A stretch of 64,000 nucleotides of DNA, taken from Lathyrus oleraceus (taxonomy: Eukaryota > Streptophyta > Magnoliopsida > Fabales > Fabaceae). Location of the stretch: NCBI RefSeq assembly GCF_024323335.1, contig NC_066579.1:128176854-128240853 (forward strand), given 5' to 3'. A program made the position numbers and the translations under genes. The notes beneath the pieces are model-generated. The model was not told where the DNA came from, searched no databases, and saw only the letters and a list, made by a program, of their open reading frames with translations. Shown piece after piece: positions 44,388-56,385 of this stretch; within the stretch, counting starts at the first letter, position 1; each line of letters opens with the position of its first letter.

Positions 44388-47300
44388 CATAGTATAATGG
44401 ACTATGCTCATGAAACATACCACACACAAAAAGAATATGCAAAAGAGGTGGCCTAATCTCATCCATACTTATGTTGATTTTTCAATCAACTAGCCTTAGG
44501 ACTTTGAGATATCATAGGCCAAATGAGATAAGTGCATAAAGAACGGGAATGAGATGAAGAGGGAGGGGAATGGATCACAACTCAAATTGATCAAAGGAGG
44601 ACTTTTACCAAATTAATATCATCCATTCATTTTGGGAGATGGAATGCACATTCCATCAATCCCCTAAATCCAATGATATTAACTTGACAAAGTCAAATCA
44701 ACCTTGACAAAGGCCCAACAACAAGAGTCAAACTCAAACAAGTCATCACAATTGGTCAACAAAATTATTTGGCATTTGTTAAAATTAAAAATACTAAAAT
44801 AAGGCATTTAAATTAAATATGGTTTGTCAAATTCCTAAAACCTCATCAAAACACCAAATAAATGACCATGAGATTTATCATAGGTCAAACAAGGTCAAAG
44901 GACCTTGGAGAATTTTTTTTAGAATTTTTAAAGACTTAGAAGTATTTTTAAATAATTAAAAATAATCACAAAATCAATTAAATCATGAAAAATATTAATA
45001 TTGATCCAAAAAATAATTTTAATTCAGAATATGAAAGACGAAATTTTTTGAAATTTTTTGGTGAAACTCTCATATTTTTTGGATCAATATTAAAATTAAT
45101 ATGAATTAATGAAAATAAAAGGATTAAAATGAAAATCAAAAAATAGCAAAAAACGTGAGCCACTTGATCTCCCTCATTAATTGAGGTGGCAGATCAAGTG
45201 GTCCTCAACGCGCTTTCCACCGTGGACTTAAGTCAATGCGCCACAGGGATGGTAATCAGAACCAACGCGTGAGATTAAAACATTTTAAAACAGATCAATG
45301 GCTCTGAACACTTCCAGCGCATCGCCGGAGTCCAAAGGCCGGTCATCTTCTCTAGTGACCCTGGTCGGACTGGTTCACTCATCACCATCAAGAAAATGAA
45401 AAAGGAGGACATGATCTGAAAGAAAAAATGGCGTAGAGCACGAATCTGACCTCAATTTTAACTAACCCCACATATATAGAAATATATGAGGAGTTGAATT
45501 TTGAGGTGTGTCAATTGAGTTGCTTCGATTTGACCTCTAAGCAACTCAATCTTCTTACCTACATTGGTAGGACTTTGGACAACCAAAGATCTAAGAGAAT
45601 TGAGTAGAATTAAGAGAGAATCGTAGAGATGAAGTTTTCTGAAAATTACCTTCAATGTTATGCAGTTCTTGATGTTGCTTGCTCCAAACACGATCTGATC
45701 ACACTTGAGAAGCTAGTAGGAAGTGATTAGAGAGGTTACAAGGCTTTGGATCCTGGAGTTTTTGAATCTCCAACAATTGAGATTCAAACTCAAATTTGAA
45801 GTTGAAATTTATCAGGTTTTCCTTTGGAATGAGAGGGTTTCAATGGGGGGCAAAGCTGACGCGCAAGGTGTGATTCAAATGAGCACAGAGAGCATGTATT
45901 TATAGCATGAATGAATGATATTTGCACACTTCAAATTTTGTCCAATTTTAGCAATGTTGGTGGCACGAGTACATGGGCATGTGCAGGCCCATGATGCAAT
46001 GCAAAAAGGTCCAAAATTAATCCAAATGAAGTCTGAATGGAAGCTTGATTGGCAAGGCAAAGGGAGCTGAAGTTTTGAACCTTGATTCTTGCCAAAGATG
46101 CAGCTCTGTTAAAGCCATACGCAGACCTAGTAAACCTCATCCAAAATGCATGAACTTGGGTTCTTTGGAAAGCTTGGATCAAGGGGAACAAGTTTAATGT
46201 TCAACACTTTTTCATTTGGAGCTTGGAACATGGAGAATTTTGAGGTGAAATTTTGGAAATTTCAACATGTTGAAATTTTTTCTAAGTGTCAAGCCATATA
46301 TCTCAATATTCCACCTTGCTTAACTTTTTATGTGAGCTTTAAATGAGAAAAGTGTCTTCATAAAAGATGTAGCTATTTAAAAGACCTTCAAAATGGTCAC
46401 CAATTTCATGTCATTTGGATTTTTAATGATAGAGTTATGCATTTTTGACGTTTGGAAAAATCACTTGTTCAATGGTATAGGTCAAAAATGACCTATAATG
46501 TAACCTCATATCACATGCTCATAAAAGTTGAATTAGATTTCACTCCAAACATAAAAGTTTAAGTATATATCTTGAATTTGATTGTGAAACTTGGAAATCT
46601 TTCATCTCATAAAAATTGAGCAAGTTAATGCCTTGGGAAGTTGACTTTCAAATTAGGGTTTAGACAAAATGACCTATAATGTTTCAACATAGAAAATGAT
46701 TTTCCAAGCAAAACTAGCTCTAGGTCTAAACATGAAGGTTATTTGGAATGTCATTTAGAGTAATGTTTCTCTTGGAATCATTTTCATATGGTGAAAATTG
46801 TAGGAGATAGGAGATGGGGAGACCCAATTTTGATCAAATGAATTCATCTGGCCAACCACCATCAACCAACTTGCTAACCTTCAATTCTTTTGACTTTCTT
46901 GGCTCATGGTAGATCATATATGCATAAGATGATGAATTTTTAAGTGTCCCTTGAGAAATTTGATCGATTGTTGAGATAGCTTGTTGGAGAAGTTACTCAA
47001 GATACCCAGTCAAACTAGGGTTTCCAAGGCAAATCACCCTCAAACTCTTCATGAAAACTTGATCAATATAACATGTAGGAATCAATGGAACTCATATATG
47101 ATGCTCATAACCATTCTTGGATCCATTCATGGTTGTGCTCTTTGTCATGAGGGTCTCAAACCCTAGATATAAACTTGATAGATCAATGGAGATCATGCCC
47201 TACCTACAAAAGAGTTAGGTAAATGCAAAGGCATATTTTTGTATTTTGGTTAGTAAATGATAGTATACAAGTATGATACAATGACATGGTGCTTGGTGAT

Positions 47301-47418
47301 CTCTCCCAAAATAAACCCAATGAAAGAGGGGTAAGGAGGATGTCAGGGTATGATCCTAATGCTAATGCTTATGATGAAATTGCATGAGGGATCTTAGGGT
47401 CAAAATTAGGGTCTTACA
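44388..47418 (-). repeat. 3' LTR of C, truncated
   Basis: 3,031 bp of Ogre LTR ending at the complement of TGTAAGACCC (47418). It lacks roughly the last 1.7 kb of LTR (U5) compared with D. It retains the TATA box (minus GCTATAAATACA, 45895-45906). Confidence 0.85.
45895..45906 (-). promoter_or_regulatory. TATA box in the C LTR
   Basis: Minus-strand GCTATAAATACA at the position equivalent to the D TATA box. Transcription from it would run left into B. Confidence 0.55.
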
Positions 47419-47430
47419 GCTGCCCCTATT
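47419..47430 (-). promoter_or_regulatory. Polypurine tract of Ogre C
   Basis: Minus-strand AATAGGGGCAGC directly before the LTR start TGTAAGACC. This is the only Ogre polypurine tract preserved in the window; in B it is deleted and in D it lies in the missing part. Confidence 0.75.
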
Positions 47431-47964
47431 TAAGGACATTCTAACTGAAGAGGCGAAGGTTAAAATCTTCACGTCGACTCAGTAGAATGGGCTTAAATAA
47501 CAACATATAGAAACAAATTTTGGTCCCTAAGATACCTCATGATGCATATGATATGAATGTAAAAGTTAATGCTTTGTGGGGAAATATTGCCACAAAGGAA
47601 AAGAAATCAGAGAAACCGAAAGTCCACAGGAGTATAACGTATTCCTTAAGGAAAACTCACTGGGGAGATAGAGACTCTAGGGAAAAAGGAGTTATGCGTA
47701 GGCCAGGCTACGACTTAAAACTACTAGGGGACTCGAGAAATTCCATACAAAACATAGAAAGACTCAGCCGGGGAAACAACAACATCTGCAGGGGATACGA
47801 GTAATTTAGGATAAAACTGAAGTACTTGAATCATGCAGGAAGAGCAATTTCACTAAGGAAAAACGCACTCAACTCGACTGGGGAAGAAATAAACTTCAAC
47901 ACAGGAGGAGCAGAAATCTATTATCTACTACCTGTCACTGGGTAAGGAGATAATAAAGATATGG
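47431..47964 (-). other. Ogre C 3' untranslated region next to the polypurine tract
   Basis: Non-coding. Most of it (to about 47888) has no counterpart in B because of the deletion there. No gene or further repeat is seen. Confidence 0.5.
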
Positions 47965-48765
47965 CAAAGAGGACACGCGTCATCGGTTAGGATGAACATA
48001 TCAAGGATGACTCGCTGGCACCAATAAAAGTGAGTACTCATTATCGGTTACTGGGTAAGAATAGCCTTGCTAGGGAAAAATGTAGAAAATAGGATTTACA
48101 ACTACCAGTTATTGGGTAGAAGACCAAAGGTGAGAGTATCCTTCATCGGTTAGGATGAACATATCAAGGATAAACTCAACAGGGAAGAAAATTTTTCATC
48201 GGTTAAGATGAACATAACAAGGATAGACTTGCCTGGGATTGTCAAGGAGGATACCCGTCATCGGTTAAGATGAACATATCAAGGATAAACCAACTGAACA
48301 AGAAGTAAGAATTACATCTATCGAATGCTGGATAGAAGACCAACAAAGAGAAAATCTGTCACCGGTCAAGATGAACATATCAAGGATAGACTCTGAGAGG
48401 GGAGAAAATAGGAATTACATCTATCAGTTATTGGATAGAATACCACCAAAGAGAAAATCCATCACCGATTAATATGAACATATCAAGGATTAACTCTGTG
48501 AAGGGGACAAAAGCAAGATTTACAACTACCGGTTACTGGGTAGAAGACCGCAAAGAGAAGGAAACCCGTCATCGGTTATGATGAACATATCAAGGATTAA
48601 ATCTCTGGGGAACAAAATAGGGATTACAACTACCTTTTTACTGGGTAGAATACCAAAGGTGAGAATATCCGTCATCGGTTAGGATGAACATATCAAGGAT
48701 TAACTCAGGTAGGGGAGAGAAAGATATCTGTCACCGGTTAGGGTGAACATATCAAGGATATACTT
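47965..48765. repeat. Ogre 3' UTR minisatellite in C
   Basis: Nine copies of the CGGTTAGGATGAACATATCA-type unit, alternating with ACTACCGGTTACTGGGTAGA-type units. It is the same array as in B, with about three fewer copies. Confidence 0.9.
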
Positions 48766-50350
48766 CCTGGGGAATCAGATCCACTAGGGACTCTACTGAG
48801 GAGAAAAACAGGGATACTTTTGCCGTGTATTGGGCAAGAAGTAACAAACTGCAAACGAAGAAGAATATTACTAGTTACTAGGTATTAAGCTCTTAGGAAA
48901 CTCAAAGCATCTATCTAGGTAAGAGCTAGAAAGAAATAGTCAATCAAAACTCAACCCATTGAGGACATAACTCAAGGGGAGTGATTCCATCCAGATAAAC
49001 AACTGGAAAGGAAATTTAAGTAATAATCATCCACGAGGAATAACTCAGTGGGGAAGAGGAAAAAGGTTAAAGTCTTTCTGCCTAAGGGGTTGACGCTCTA
49101 CAATTGAGGGAGGACAAACACCGAAATTTGTATGGGGATAAAGTACCGCCATACAGAGAATGAGAATCTCAAATCAACAAGTTAATCAGATATGACGATG
49201 CAAATATGCAATTATGAAATTATATGAATGTGTATGTATATATATGTATATGATGATTATGCTGACAAAACGATCACAAAGGATACAAAGGTGTCCCAAA
49301 GAATTTGAATCATCGGTACAATCCTCGGTCAATCCACAAAAAGAGGGAGACAACTGTTGGAGGAGATCTGCTAAGGAGAGGCGAAATTATCGAGTCTGCA
49401 AGGAATTTTAGGTCAACACCATATTAAATAGGAGACAACCATATAGAAGATAAACACAAAATGGTTGCTCAAAAACCAGGAGGAAACTCTGACTTGGAGC
49501 GAGTCAGATGGAGACTGGTGGGGAAACCAACGCTATCCATTGGGAAAACATCTTACTCTACTGAAGATCAACCCTGTTGGGGAAAATAGAAACATTGACG
49601 GGGAAATAATACGCCGCAAGGTACTGAATCAACCAACTTAGCTGGGGAAAAGAATCGGAACTCTGCTAGGGAAGAAACACTCCGCGGGGGAATCAGATCA
49701 ATGCCAACAACTAGGAATACCCAAAGGGGAAAATGCTTGGGGAACCTTTAATGCTTAGCACTTAAGGACTTGTTGCTCTTTGAAGTGCTGTTGATACTTC
49801 TTTTTAATTGCTTTGAAAAATTTATTGTTTTTATATGTTTTAAGAAAAAGATTTTTTCCAAAATGATCATAATAAAATTTAAGCTATTGGTTGAAGTAAA
49901 TAAGAGTAGAAACAATTGGACAAAAGCTCAACTTTATTTAATGGGATGGTAGTCTGTAAATGACAAGACTCCATAGATTTTTACAAAGTTGAAAATGGTA
50001 ATTTACATGGAAAAGGGTTACATTGAATACAAATGATCCTTAATCCTTCTACCAACTCTTGATATCCATTGTGCTCTTGACCGCCACCAGGATGATGAAT
50101 CGATGTCAACCTTGTGCTCAAAATTCTCTAATGTTTGAAGATCAGCAGAATGCAGTTACTTGCCAAAATCCCTAATTTTTGCATAAGCTGCCCCAAGGTG
50201 GGGACTCAACTTATCGGAAAATTCTTTTTTCTGTTTTTATGTCTCTAATTTTTTCCTGGATCACCCTTTCGAGTTTTCAATCCACCGAGATGCTCTTTTT
50301 TGCCTAAGCCGCCCTTTCGGGTTTTCAACTTAGCGAGTTATTCTTTTCTT
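48766..50350 (-). other. Ogre C 3' untranslated region between minisatellite and integrase
   Basis: Non-coding, colinear with 26706-28331 of B and equally purine-rich on the plus strand. A short TATATATGTATATATG-like run is at 49230-49250. No gene is seen. Confidence 0.55.
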
Positions 50351-50352
50351 TT

Positions 50353-50604
50353 TTTAGGCGAAGTATTTCTTGACTGCATCTGCGTTCACAAGACGAGTGA
50401 ACTTTTCCCCATCCATATTTGTAAGAATCAAAGCACCGCCTGAAAAGGCTCTCTTCACAACATATAGGCCTTCAAAATTAGGAGTCCATTTTCCCTAGAA
50501 TCTGGTTCGAACGACAAAATCTTCTTGAGCACCAGGTCACCTTCCCTGAACACACGAGGTTTGACCTTCTTATCAAAACCTTTCTTCATCCTCTACTGAT
50601 ATAA
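50353..50604 (-). pseudogene. pol: C-terminal end of Ogre C integrase, after the stop
   Basis: Continues integrase downstream of the TAG at 50605. It includes DKKVKPRVFREGDLVLKKIL, then a frame disruption near 50495 (sequence equivalent to DSRGKWTPNYEG in B is shifted), and ends NADAVKKYFA near 50356. Confidence 0.7.
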
Positions 50605-52860
50605 CTAACCATGACAAATGGCAGTCAATCTCTTCTCTTCAATCAAATTCAACTGGTCAAACCTGGTCTGACACCATTCAGCCTCAGTAAACTTGGCTTC
50701 CATGAGCACACGCAATGATGGAATCTCAACCTCTACGGGGAGCACTGCTTCCATTCCATACATAAGAGAGAAAGGGGTTGCCCTTGTTGAAGTGCGGACG
50801 GATGTACGATACCCATGCAAAGCAAATAGGAGCATCTCATGCCAATCCTTATACATGACAACCATCTTCTGGATAATCTTCTTAATATTTTTGTTTGCAG
50901 CTTCAACAACCCCATTCATCTTAGGTCTGTAGGGAGAAGAATTATGATGTGCAATCTTGAAATCTTTGCAAAGAGCTTCCATCATATTGTTATTCAAGTT
51001 CGATCCATTATCAGTAATGATCTTACTTGGCACACCATAACGGCATATGATCTGATTCTTAATAAAACTTACAACAACTTTCTTGGTTACATTAGTATAC
51101 GATGCCGCTTCAACCCATTTTGTGAAGTAGTCAATTGCCACTAAAATGAAACGATGTCCATTCGAAGCTTTGGGCTCAATCATCCCAATCATATCAATTC
51201 CCCACATGGAGAAGGGCCATAGGGAAGAAATAACATTCAAAAGTGTCAGAGGAACATGAATCTTATCTGCATATATTTGACACTTATGACACCTCTTCAC
51301 AAATTTGCAATAGTCAGATTCCATTGTCATCCAATAGTAACCTACTCGCAACATCTTCTTCGCCATTGCATGGCCATTGGAATGAGTACCAAAGGAACCT
51401 TCACGCACTTCAGTCATCAACAAGTCTACTTCGTGTCTATCCATGCATCTGAGCAAAACCATGTCGAAGTTTCTCTTGTACAGTATATCACCATTCAAGT
51501 AGAAATTACCGGCTAATCTTCTCAAAGTCTTCTTATCTTTCAAAGATGCCCCAGGCAGGTAAATCTGACTTTGGGGGAAACATTTGATGTCGTAATACCA
51601 CGGCTTCTCGTCTTTGATCTCTTCAACAACAAACACATGAGCTGGCCTATTAAGACGCATCACAGACAAATTGGGAACTCCATTCCAATATTTCACTACA
51701 ATCATTGATGCTAACGTTACAAGAGCATCTGCCATCCGGTTCTCATCTCGAGGGATATGATGAAACTCAACCTTTGTAAATAAAGTTGAAATCCTTCTCG
51801 CATAATCTCTATATGGTATTAAACCGGGTTGATTCGTCTCCCGTTCACCTTTGATCTGATTCACAACCAAAGCTGAGTCTCCAAAGACATTCAAATACTT
51901 GATTCTGAGATTCATGGCCTCTTCAAGCCCCATAATACAAGCTTCATATTCTGCCATGTTGTTCATACACTTGAAAGTTAATCTAGTTGTAAATGGTAGA
52001 TGCGTGCCTTGAGGAGTAATAATCACTGCCCCAATGTCATTTCCATATTGATTAACAGCTCCATCAAATACCATGCCCCAACGGGAACCAGGTTCTGGCC
52101 CTTCTTCAAGCAATGGTTCATCACAATCTTTCATTTTCAAGTATAAGATTTCTTCATCAGGAAAATCATATTGTACTGACTGGTAATCTTCAATCGGTTG
52201 GTGAGCCAAATGGTCAGCCAAGATACTACCTTTGATTGCTTTCTGAGATCGGTATTCGATATCATACTCTGATAATAACATCTGCCAACAGGAAATCCTC
52301 CTAGTTAAAGTAGGCTTCTCAAATATATACTTGATTGGATCCATTTTGGATATCAACCAAGTGGTATGATTCAACATATATTGACGCAGACGCTTAACAG
52401 CCCAAGCCAATACGCAACAAGTTTTCTCAAGCATAGAATACCGAGTATCACAGTCGGTGAACTTCTTACTGAGGTAGTAAATTGCAAATTCTTTCTTTCC
52501 AGTCTCATCTTGCTGACCTAGAACACAACCCATACTATCTTTGAGCACAGTCAAATACATGATCGAAGGTCTTCCTTCAACAGGTGGAGACAAAATCGGA
52601 GGTTCAAGCAAATATTCCTTGATACTATCAAATGCTTTCTGGCAGTCTTCGGTCCAATCAAAAGACTCATCTTTCCGAAGAAGCTTGAATATAGGCGCAC
52701 ATGTGGCAGTTATGTGGGAAATGAATCTGGAAATATAATTCGAGCGGTCGAGAAAACCTCTGACTTGCTTATGAGTTTTGGGCGCAGACATCTCTTGTAT
52801 TACTTTGACCTTGGCGGGATCAACTTCAATACCCTTCTCGCTGACAATTAAGCCCAACAA
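50605..52860 (-). CDS. pol: Ogre C Pol: RT end, two RNase H domains and integrase
   Basis: A 751-residue open frame, the longest Ogre coding stretch here. Residues 1-90: end of reverse transcriptase and connection (VRGFLDRSNYISRFISH). About 95-235: gypsy RNase H, with the first catalytic Asp region replaced by LTVLKDS. About 260-390: second, archaeal-like RNase H with FDGAVN, NNMAEYEACI, GDSALVVNQI and IPRDENRMADAL. About 470-540: HHCC zinc region (GSFGTHSNGH, CKFVKRCHKC). About 550-700: integrase core with WGIDMIGM, ITDNGSNL and NGVVEAANKN. It ends at a TAG (50605) that replaces a Gln codon. It is separated from the upstream part by a one-base deletion near 52896. Confidence 0.9.
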   Translation of the reverse strand: MLGLIVSEKGIEVDPAKVKVIQEMSAPKTHKQVRGFLDRSNYISRFISHITATCAPIFKLLRKDESFDWTEDCQKAFDSIKEYLLEPPILSPPVEGRPSIMYLTVLKDSMGCVLGQQDETGKKEFAIYYLSKKFTDCDTRYSMLEKTCCVLAWAVKRLRQYMLNHTTWLISKMDPIKYIFEKPTLTRRISCWQMLLSEYDIEYRSQKAIKGSILADHLAHQPIEDYQSVQYDFPDEEILYLKMKDCDEPLLEEGPEPGSRWGMVFDGAVNQYGNDIGAVIITPQGTHLPFTTRLTFKCMNNMAEYEACIMGLEEAMNLRIKYLNVFGDSALVVNQIKGERETNQPGLIPYRDYARRISTLFTKVEFHHIPRDENRMADALVTLASMIVVKYWNGVPNLSVMRLNRPAHVFVVEEIKDEKPWYYDIKCFPQSQIYLPGASLKDKKTLRRLAGNFYLNGDILYKRNFDMVLLRCMDRHEVDLLMTEVREGSFGTHSNGHAMAKKMLRVGYYWMTMESDYCKFVKRCHKCQIYADKIHVPLTLLNVISSLWPFSMWGIDMIGMIEPKASNGHRFILVAIDYFTKWVEAASYTNVTKKVVVSFIKNQIICRYGVPSKIITDNGSNLNNNMMEALCKDFKIAHHNSSPYRPKMNGVVEAANKNIKKIIQKMVVMYKDWHEMLLFALHGYRTSVRTSTRATPFSLMYGMEAVLPVEVEIPSLRVLMEAKFTEAEWCQTRFDQLNLIEEKRLTAICHG

Positions 52861-53814
52861 CTTACTAGAACGAACACCAAAAGTACATTTATTGGATTCA
52901 AGCGGAGTTTATACTTTCTCAAACGCTGGAATAACTTCAATAAATGCTCAACATGTTCCTCTTCATCAATCGATTTAGCAATCATGTCATTAACATATAC
53001 TTCAATCTCTCTATGCATCATATCATGAAAAAGAGTAGTCATTGCTCTTTGGTAAGTTACATCAACATTCTTTAGACCGAAAGGCACTACTCTATAATAG
53101 AATCTTCCCCAAGGTGTAATGAATGTGGTCTTCTCCATATCTTCGGGTGCCATCTTGATCTGATTATATCCGGAAAATCCATCCATAAATGAAAATACTT
53201 TGAATTTAACAGTATTATCTACCAACATATCAATGTGTGGCAGAGGGAAATCATCTTTCGGACTGGCTTTATTCAAATCTCTATAGTCAACACACATGCG
53301 GACCTTTCCATCTTTCTTCGGCACATGCACAATATTGGCCATCCATTGTGGATACTCAGCAGTTACAAGGAAACCGACATCAATCTGTTTCTGCACTTCC
53401 TCTTTGATCTTCACATCCATATCAGGATGCGTTCTTCCCAACTTCTGCTTGACCGGCGGGCATTCTGGCTTCAACGGTAATCTATGCTCCACAATATCAG
53501 AATCCAAGCCAGGCATGTCTTGATAGGACCAAGCAAACACATCTGAGTACTCTTGAAGAAGATCAATCAACCCCTTCTTGACATCTGGGCACAAGCGAGA
53601 CCCAATCTTGACTTCCTTCACATCATCCTCGGAACCCAAGTTGACTAGTTCAATCTGCTCTTCAAATGGTTAAATGGTCTTTTCATCTTGCTCAAGAAGA
53701 CGAGATAACTTATCACTCACTTCTACATCACTTTCCTCCTCGGCTTCAAACACAGGGAATTCAAAATTTGGAGAAGGAGAAAGATCATTGTATTCAATGG
53801 GGTTAGGAACCAAC
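52848..53814 (-). pseudogene. pol: Ogre C reverse transcriptase, N-terminal part
   Basis: Begins at the intron acceptor with LVPNPIEYNDLSPSPNFEF. A stop (TAA near 53669) interrupts the acidic leader. The frame from 53639 encodes 263 residues with VRMCVDYRDLNKASPKDDFP and FMDGFSGYNQIKMAPED. The catalytic box reads YVNDMIAKS (about 52984-52998) instead of YVDD; the loss of this metal-binding Asp should abolish activity. A one-base deletion near 52896 (LRLNPIN then frameshift) separates it from the downstream frame. Confidence 0.85.
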
Positions 53815-54072
53815 CTGCATAATGATTTGATATTTTGATTTTAGAGAAGTGAATTTGTGACCAAATATTATGCAGATGGACAATTATATTGTTTATTTAT
53901 GTTTTTTGTGATTACCATTTTCAAAATAAAGCAAAAAGTAAAAACAAGACATCATAAATGTGGATGAATAGAATTAATTTTATTAATGATCAATTTGGAA
54001 ATGCCCAAACAATGTTCACTTCTCCCTTAGGCATAAGAGAATGATTTTTTAAAAACATATAAAAGCAATTAC
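53815..54072 (-). other. Predicted gag-pro/pol intron of C
   Basis: Donor TCTAA|GTAATT (GT at 54072-54071) and acceptor TTATGCAG ending at 53815; 258 bases, as in D. Splicing joins the frames as in B and D. Confidence 0.75.
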
Positions 54073-54610
54073 TTAGATCAATGCAAAATAACAGGAATAT
54101 CAATAGCAGTCCAATTGTTGCAAGCCTTTCCATGCGCCACAAAATTGGTGCAGTCTTCCTCTTCGTCATCCTCTAGCATAGCAGCTAAGTGTTGTTCATT
54201 GCCATGAATGAACCCTCCGCTATGGAAGCTAAGTTGCATATCTTCAGTCCTTGCAGTTGTTGAACCTTTCTAGAACCCCAAACCGGTTCTTCCTTTGTTG
54301 TCGGAGACCTGTACCATGCGCCCCCACTGATCAACATTGCCTTCTTCCACAATCTTCTTAGCATCTTTCAATAAGGACATAGGTGCCCCAACTTTCTTTT
54401 CAGCAGCAATAGATAAGGCCTAGAACGGAGTTCCAACCCCATCCTCAACTTCCACATAAGAGAAAGATGACAGGTGGCTAACCAACAACGCCTTCTCTCC
54501 CCCTACAATCACAAGCTTTCCATTCTTCACAAATTTGAGCTTCTGGTGCAAAGTTGAAGTAACAGCTCCTGCCTCATGGATCCATGGCCTTGCCAACAAG
54601 CAACTGTAGG
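54073..54610 (-). pseudogene. pro: Protease C-terminal part of Ogre C, cut by element E
   Basis: Encodes the ARPWIHEAGAVTSTLHQKLKF end of the protease, then VIVGGEKALLVSHLSSFSY, the G-patch-like SDNKGRTGLGF and the acidic LEDDEEEDCTNFV tail, with stops near 54421, 54271 and 54078. E is inserted at 54611, between the protease flap region and the RPWIHEAG motif. The catalytic DTG half lies beyond E. Confidence 0.8.
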
Positions 54611-55905
54611 TGATCGCGACTTTATGAGTCTATTGGGGTATTAACTGCAAGTGCACAGTCTAATCACGTAGTTTTAAAAGATATCGATCCCACAGGGACT
54701 TAATGAATCGATATACCGTTTTTCTAAGGTTACTTCGTAAAGCTAAGGCGGATGATACTTTGATGATTAGGGGGAAAAGTAAAACTAAAATTGGATCTAG
54801 ATTAAATATCAAATAACACGGATATCGGTATGTAGTTCGTCGTAATTAGGGAATCAAATCTTCGTTGGTTTCTTAGTTTTAAAATAAGTCCTTTCAGTAG
54901 ACACTATTGATTAAAAGTCTTTTCTCAAACTCTCGCTCTGTTGAATCAGACTATGACTTTATATTAACGTACGCTCTCACTATTTAGTTAAATCTAAAAT
55001 CACTTTTTGAAAGCAATGGAATCTATAGAAACTCTTTTTTAAGAAAATACTAACCGTTTAAACACCCTCAACTCAAACTCTCGCTCTGTTGACTTAGATT
55101 ATATGATTAAACTTAAATGCTTAACTCTCGTCCTTACATTTAACTTTTAAAAATAATTTTTGAAAATGATTAGAATTTAATTAACTTTAAAAATTGCTCT
55201 CGCCCTGATTTAAAGTTAATGTCCAATTTACACTGTCCAGTTAAAAGCTCAAACCGTCGTTCTATTGATTTTAACTTGTTTATGTCTTTTACTCTCGTAC
55301 AAAAACTTTGGTATTAACTCTGTAAATTGAGACCATAAAAAGAGTGACTATATTTTGAAATAAATTTAAACTAACTCAGTTTTGATTCCTTTATTCCGCT
55401 TACTTTACATACCGATATCTAAATTTATTTAGCCGGACATGCTAAACAAGCCTAAACAATAATTATGCTTAAATACAGCCATATCAGACAAACAGTATAG
55501 ATAAACAGCAGTACAGAGCATATATAAATTAAAACAATAAATTAATGAACCTGTAAAATTAATAGAAATCTTGGTTGTTCCCTAGCTTCGATGCTTGAAC
55601 ACTCCACCACAAACCGGTTGGATTTGTTCTTCACAATCTTCGATCAGACAGTAAAATAAAAACAAATAAGTAAAATACTATGATCTAACGTAAGGTTAGA
55701 TCCAGTGAAAGTTACACAATAGTTTCCGGTGTAGAAACTATTGTGAGAAAATTAATTGAATGCCTAAAAAATTAAGCTAACAAAGAAAACAAAATAAAAT
55801 GCTAAGGAAATAAAAAATGCTGAGAAAATGGAATGCTGGAAAATATATTGCTGTAAAAACTATCACGGCGGAAAGGAGAGGAACCTTCAATTGGATCCCT
55901 TAAGG

Positions 55906-55915
55906 TCTATTTATA
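55906..55915 (-). promoter_or_regulatory. TATA box of LTR E
   Basis: Minus-strand TATAAATAGA, downstream of the palindrome cluster in the direction of transcription. Confidence 0.6.
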
Positions 55916-56044
55916 TTCATCCATAAAGTAACCGTTTCTTCTAAAGTCTCTTCAGTAGGTTTTCTAACGTGTCAACGAGTCATAGGAAAAATAGGAGAGA
56001 ACGTGCTTCTGTTACGCGTCAAAGCCAAAAAATAGGAGTGGGGG

Positions 56045-56146
56045 TGTGACGTCCGTCACACCATGTGTTACGCTCGTAACACTAAGCAGAGGGGCGTGAC
56101 GCTCGTCACGTGAGCGTGGCGGTCGTCACAGCGTCACAGCGCTTCT
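56045..56146. repeat. TGACG-type palindrome cluster in LTR E
   Basis: Perfect or near palindromes TGTGACGTCCGTCACA (56045-56060), TGTTACGCTCGTAACA (56066-56081) and CGTGACGCTCGTCACG (56095-56110), plus a weaker GTGGCGGTCGTCAC. The core resembles TGACG/bZIP sites. The same 14-mer, GTGACGCTCGTCAC, recurs at 59146-59159. Confidence 0.85.
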
Positions 56147-56368
56147 CCTTGTAGTTGTGGGTTGGGCTTTAGTGGAATGCTTTTCCTAGAGAATTCTCTT
56201 TTTGCACCCCCTTTTCTTTCTTTTTCACATATGCTTCAAATAATGTTACCTGAAATAAATAGAAGGAAAATACCAAGTAATATCGAATAATATAAAATAA
56301 ATCAAGTCAAATAATAATATAATTTAATTAAATCGAGTCCAAAAGTGTGATATTATTTCATGTTATCA

Positions 56369-56385
56369 AACTCCCCCATACTTAA
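56369..56385 (-). promoter_or_regulatory. Polypurine tract of E
   Basis: Minus-strand AAGTATGGGGGAGTT directly before LTR start TGATAACA. It is preceded by TTGAGGACAATC, the kind of sequence commonly seen before Athila polypurine tracts. Confidence 0.75.

Larger units (their letters stand above)
44388..54610 (-). mobile_element. Element C: Ogre, 3' half
   Basis: Minus-strand Ogre. From the right: end of protease (interrupted by E at 54610), intron, pol, 3' untranslated region with minisatellite, polypurine tract and a truncated 3' LTR. Its ORF1, gag and 5' LTR are expected beyond E, outside the window. On the left it is cut within the LTR by the end of B. Confidence 0.85.
54611..56368 (-). 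repeat. 3' LTR of E
   Basis: 1,758 bp; on the minus strand it starts TGATAACATG and ends GTCGCGATCA. A TATA box lies at 55906-55915 and a cluster of TGACG palindromes about 130-230 bases upstream of it (56045-56140). Confidence 0.8.

Noticed and set aside
44388..47418. C LTR as the left portion of an insertion target for B, with Z as its missing half
   Set aside because: Z covers an LTR interval that overlaps the start of the C remnant by roughly 200 bases and does not end at the same point, so they are not the two halves of one site.
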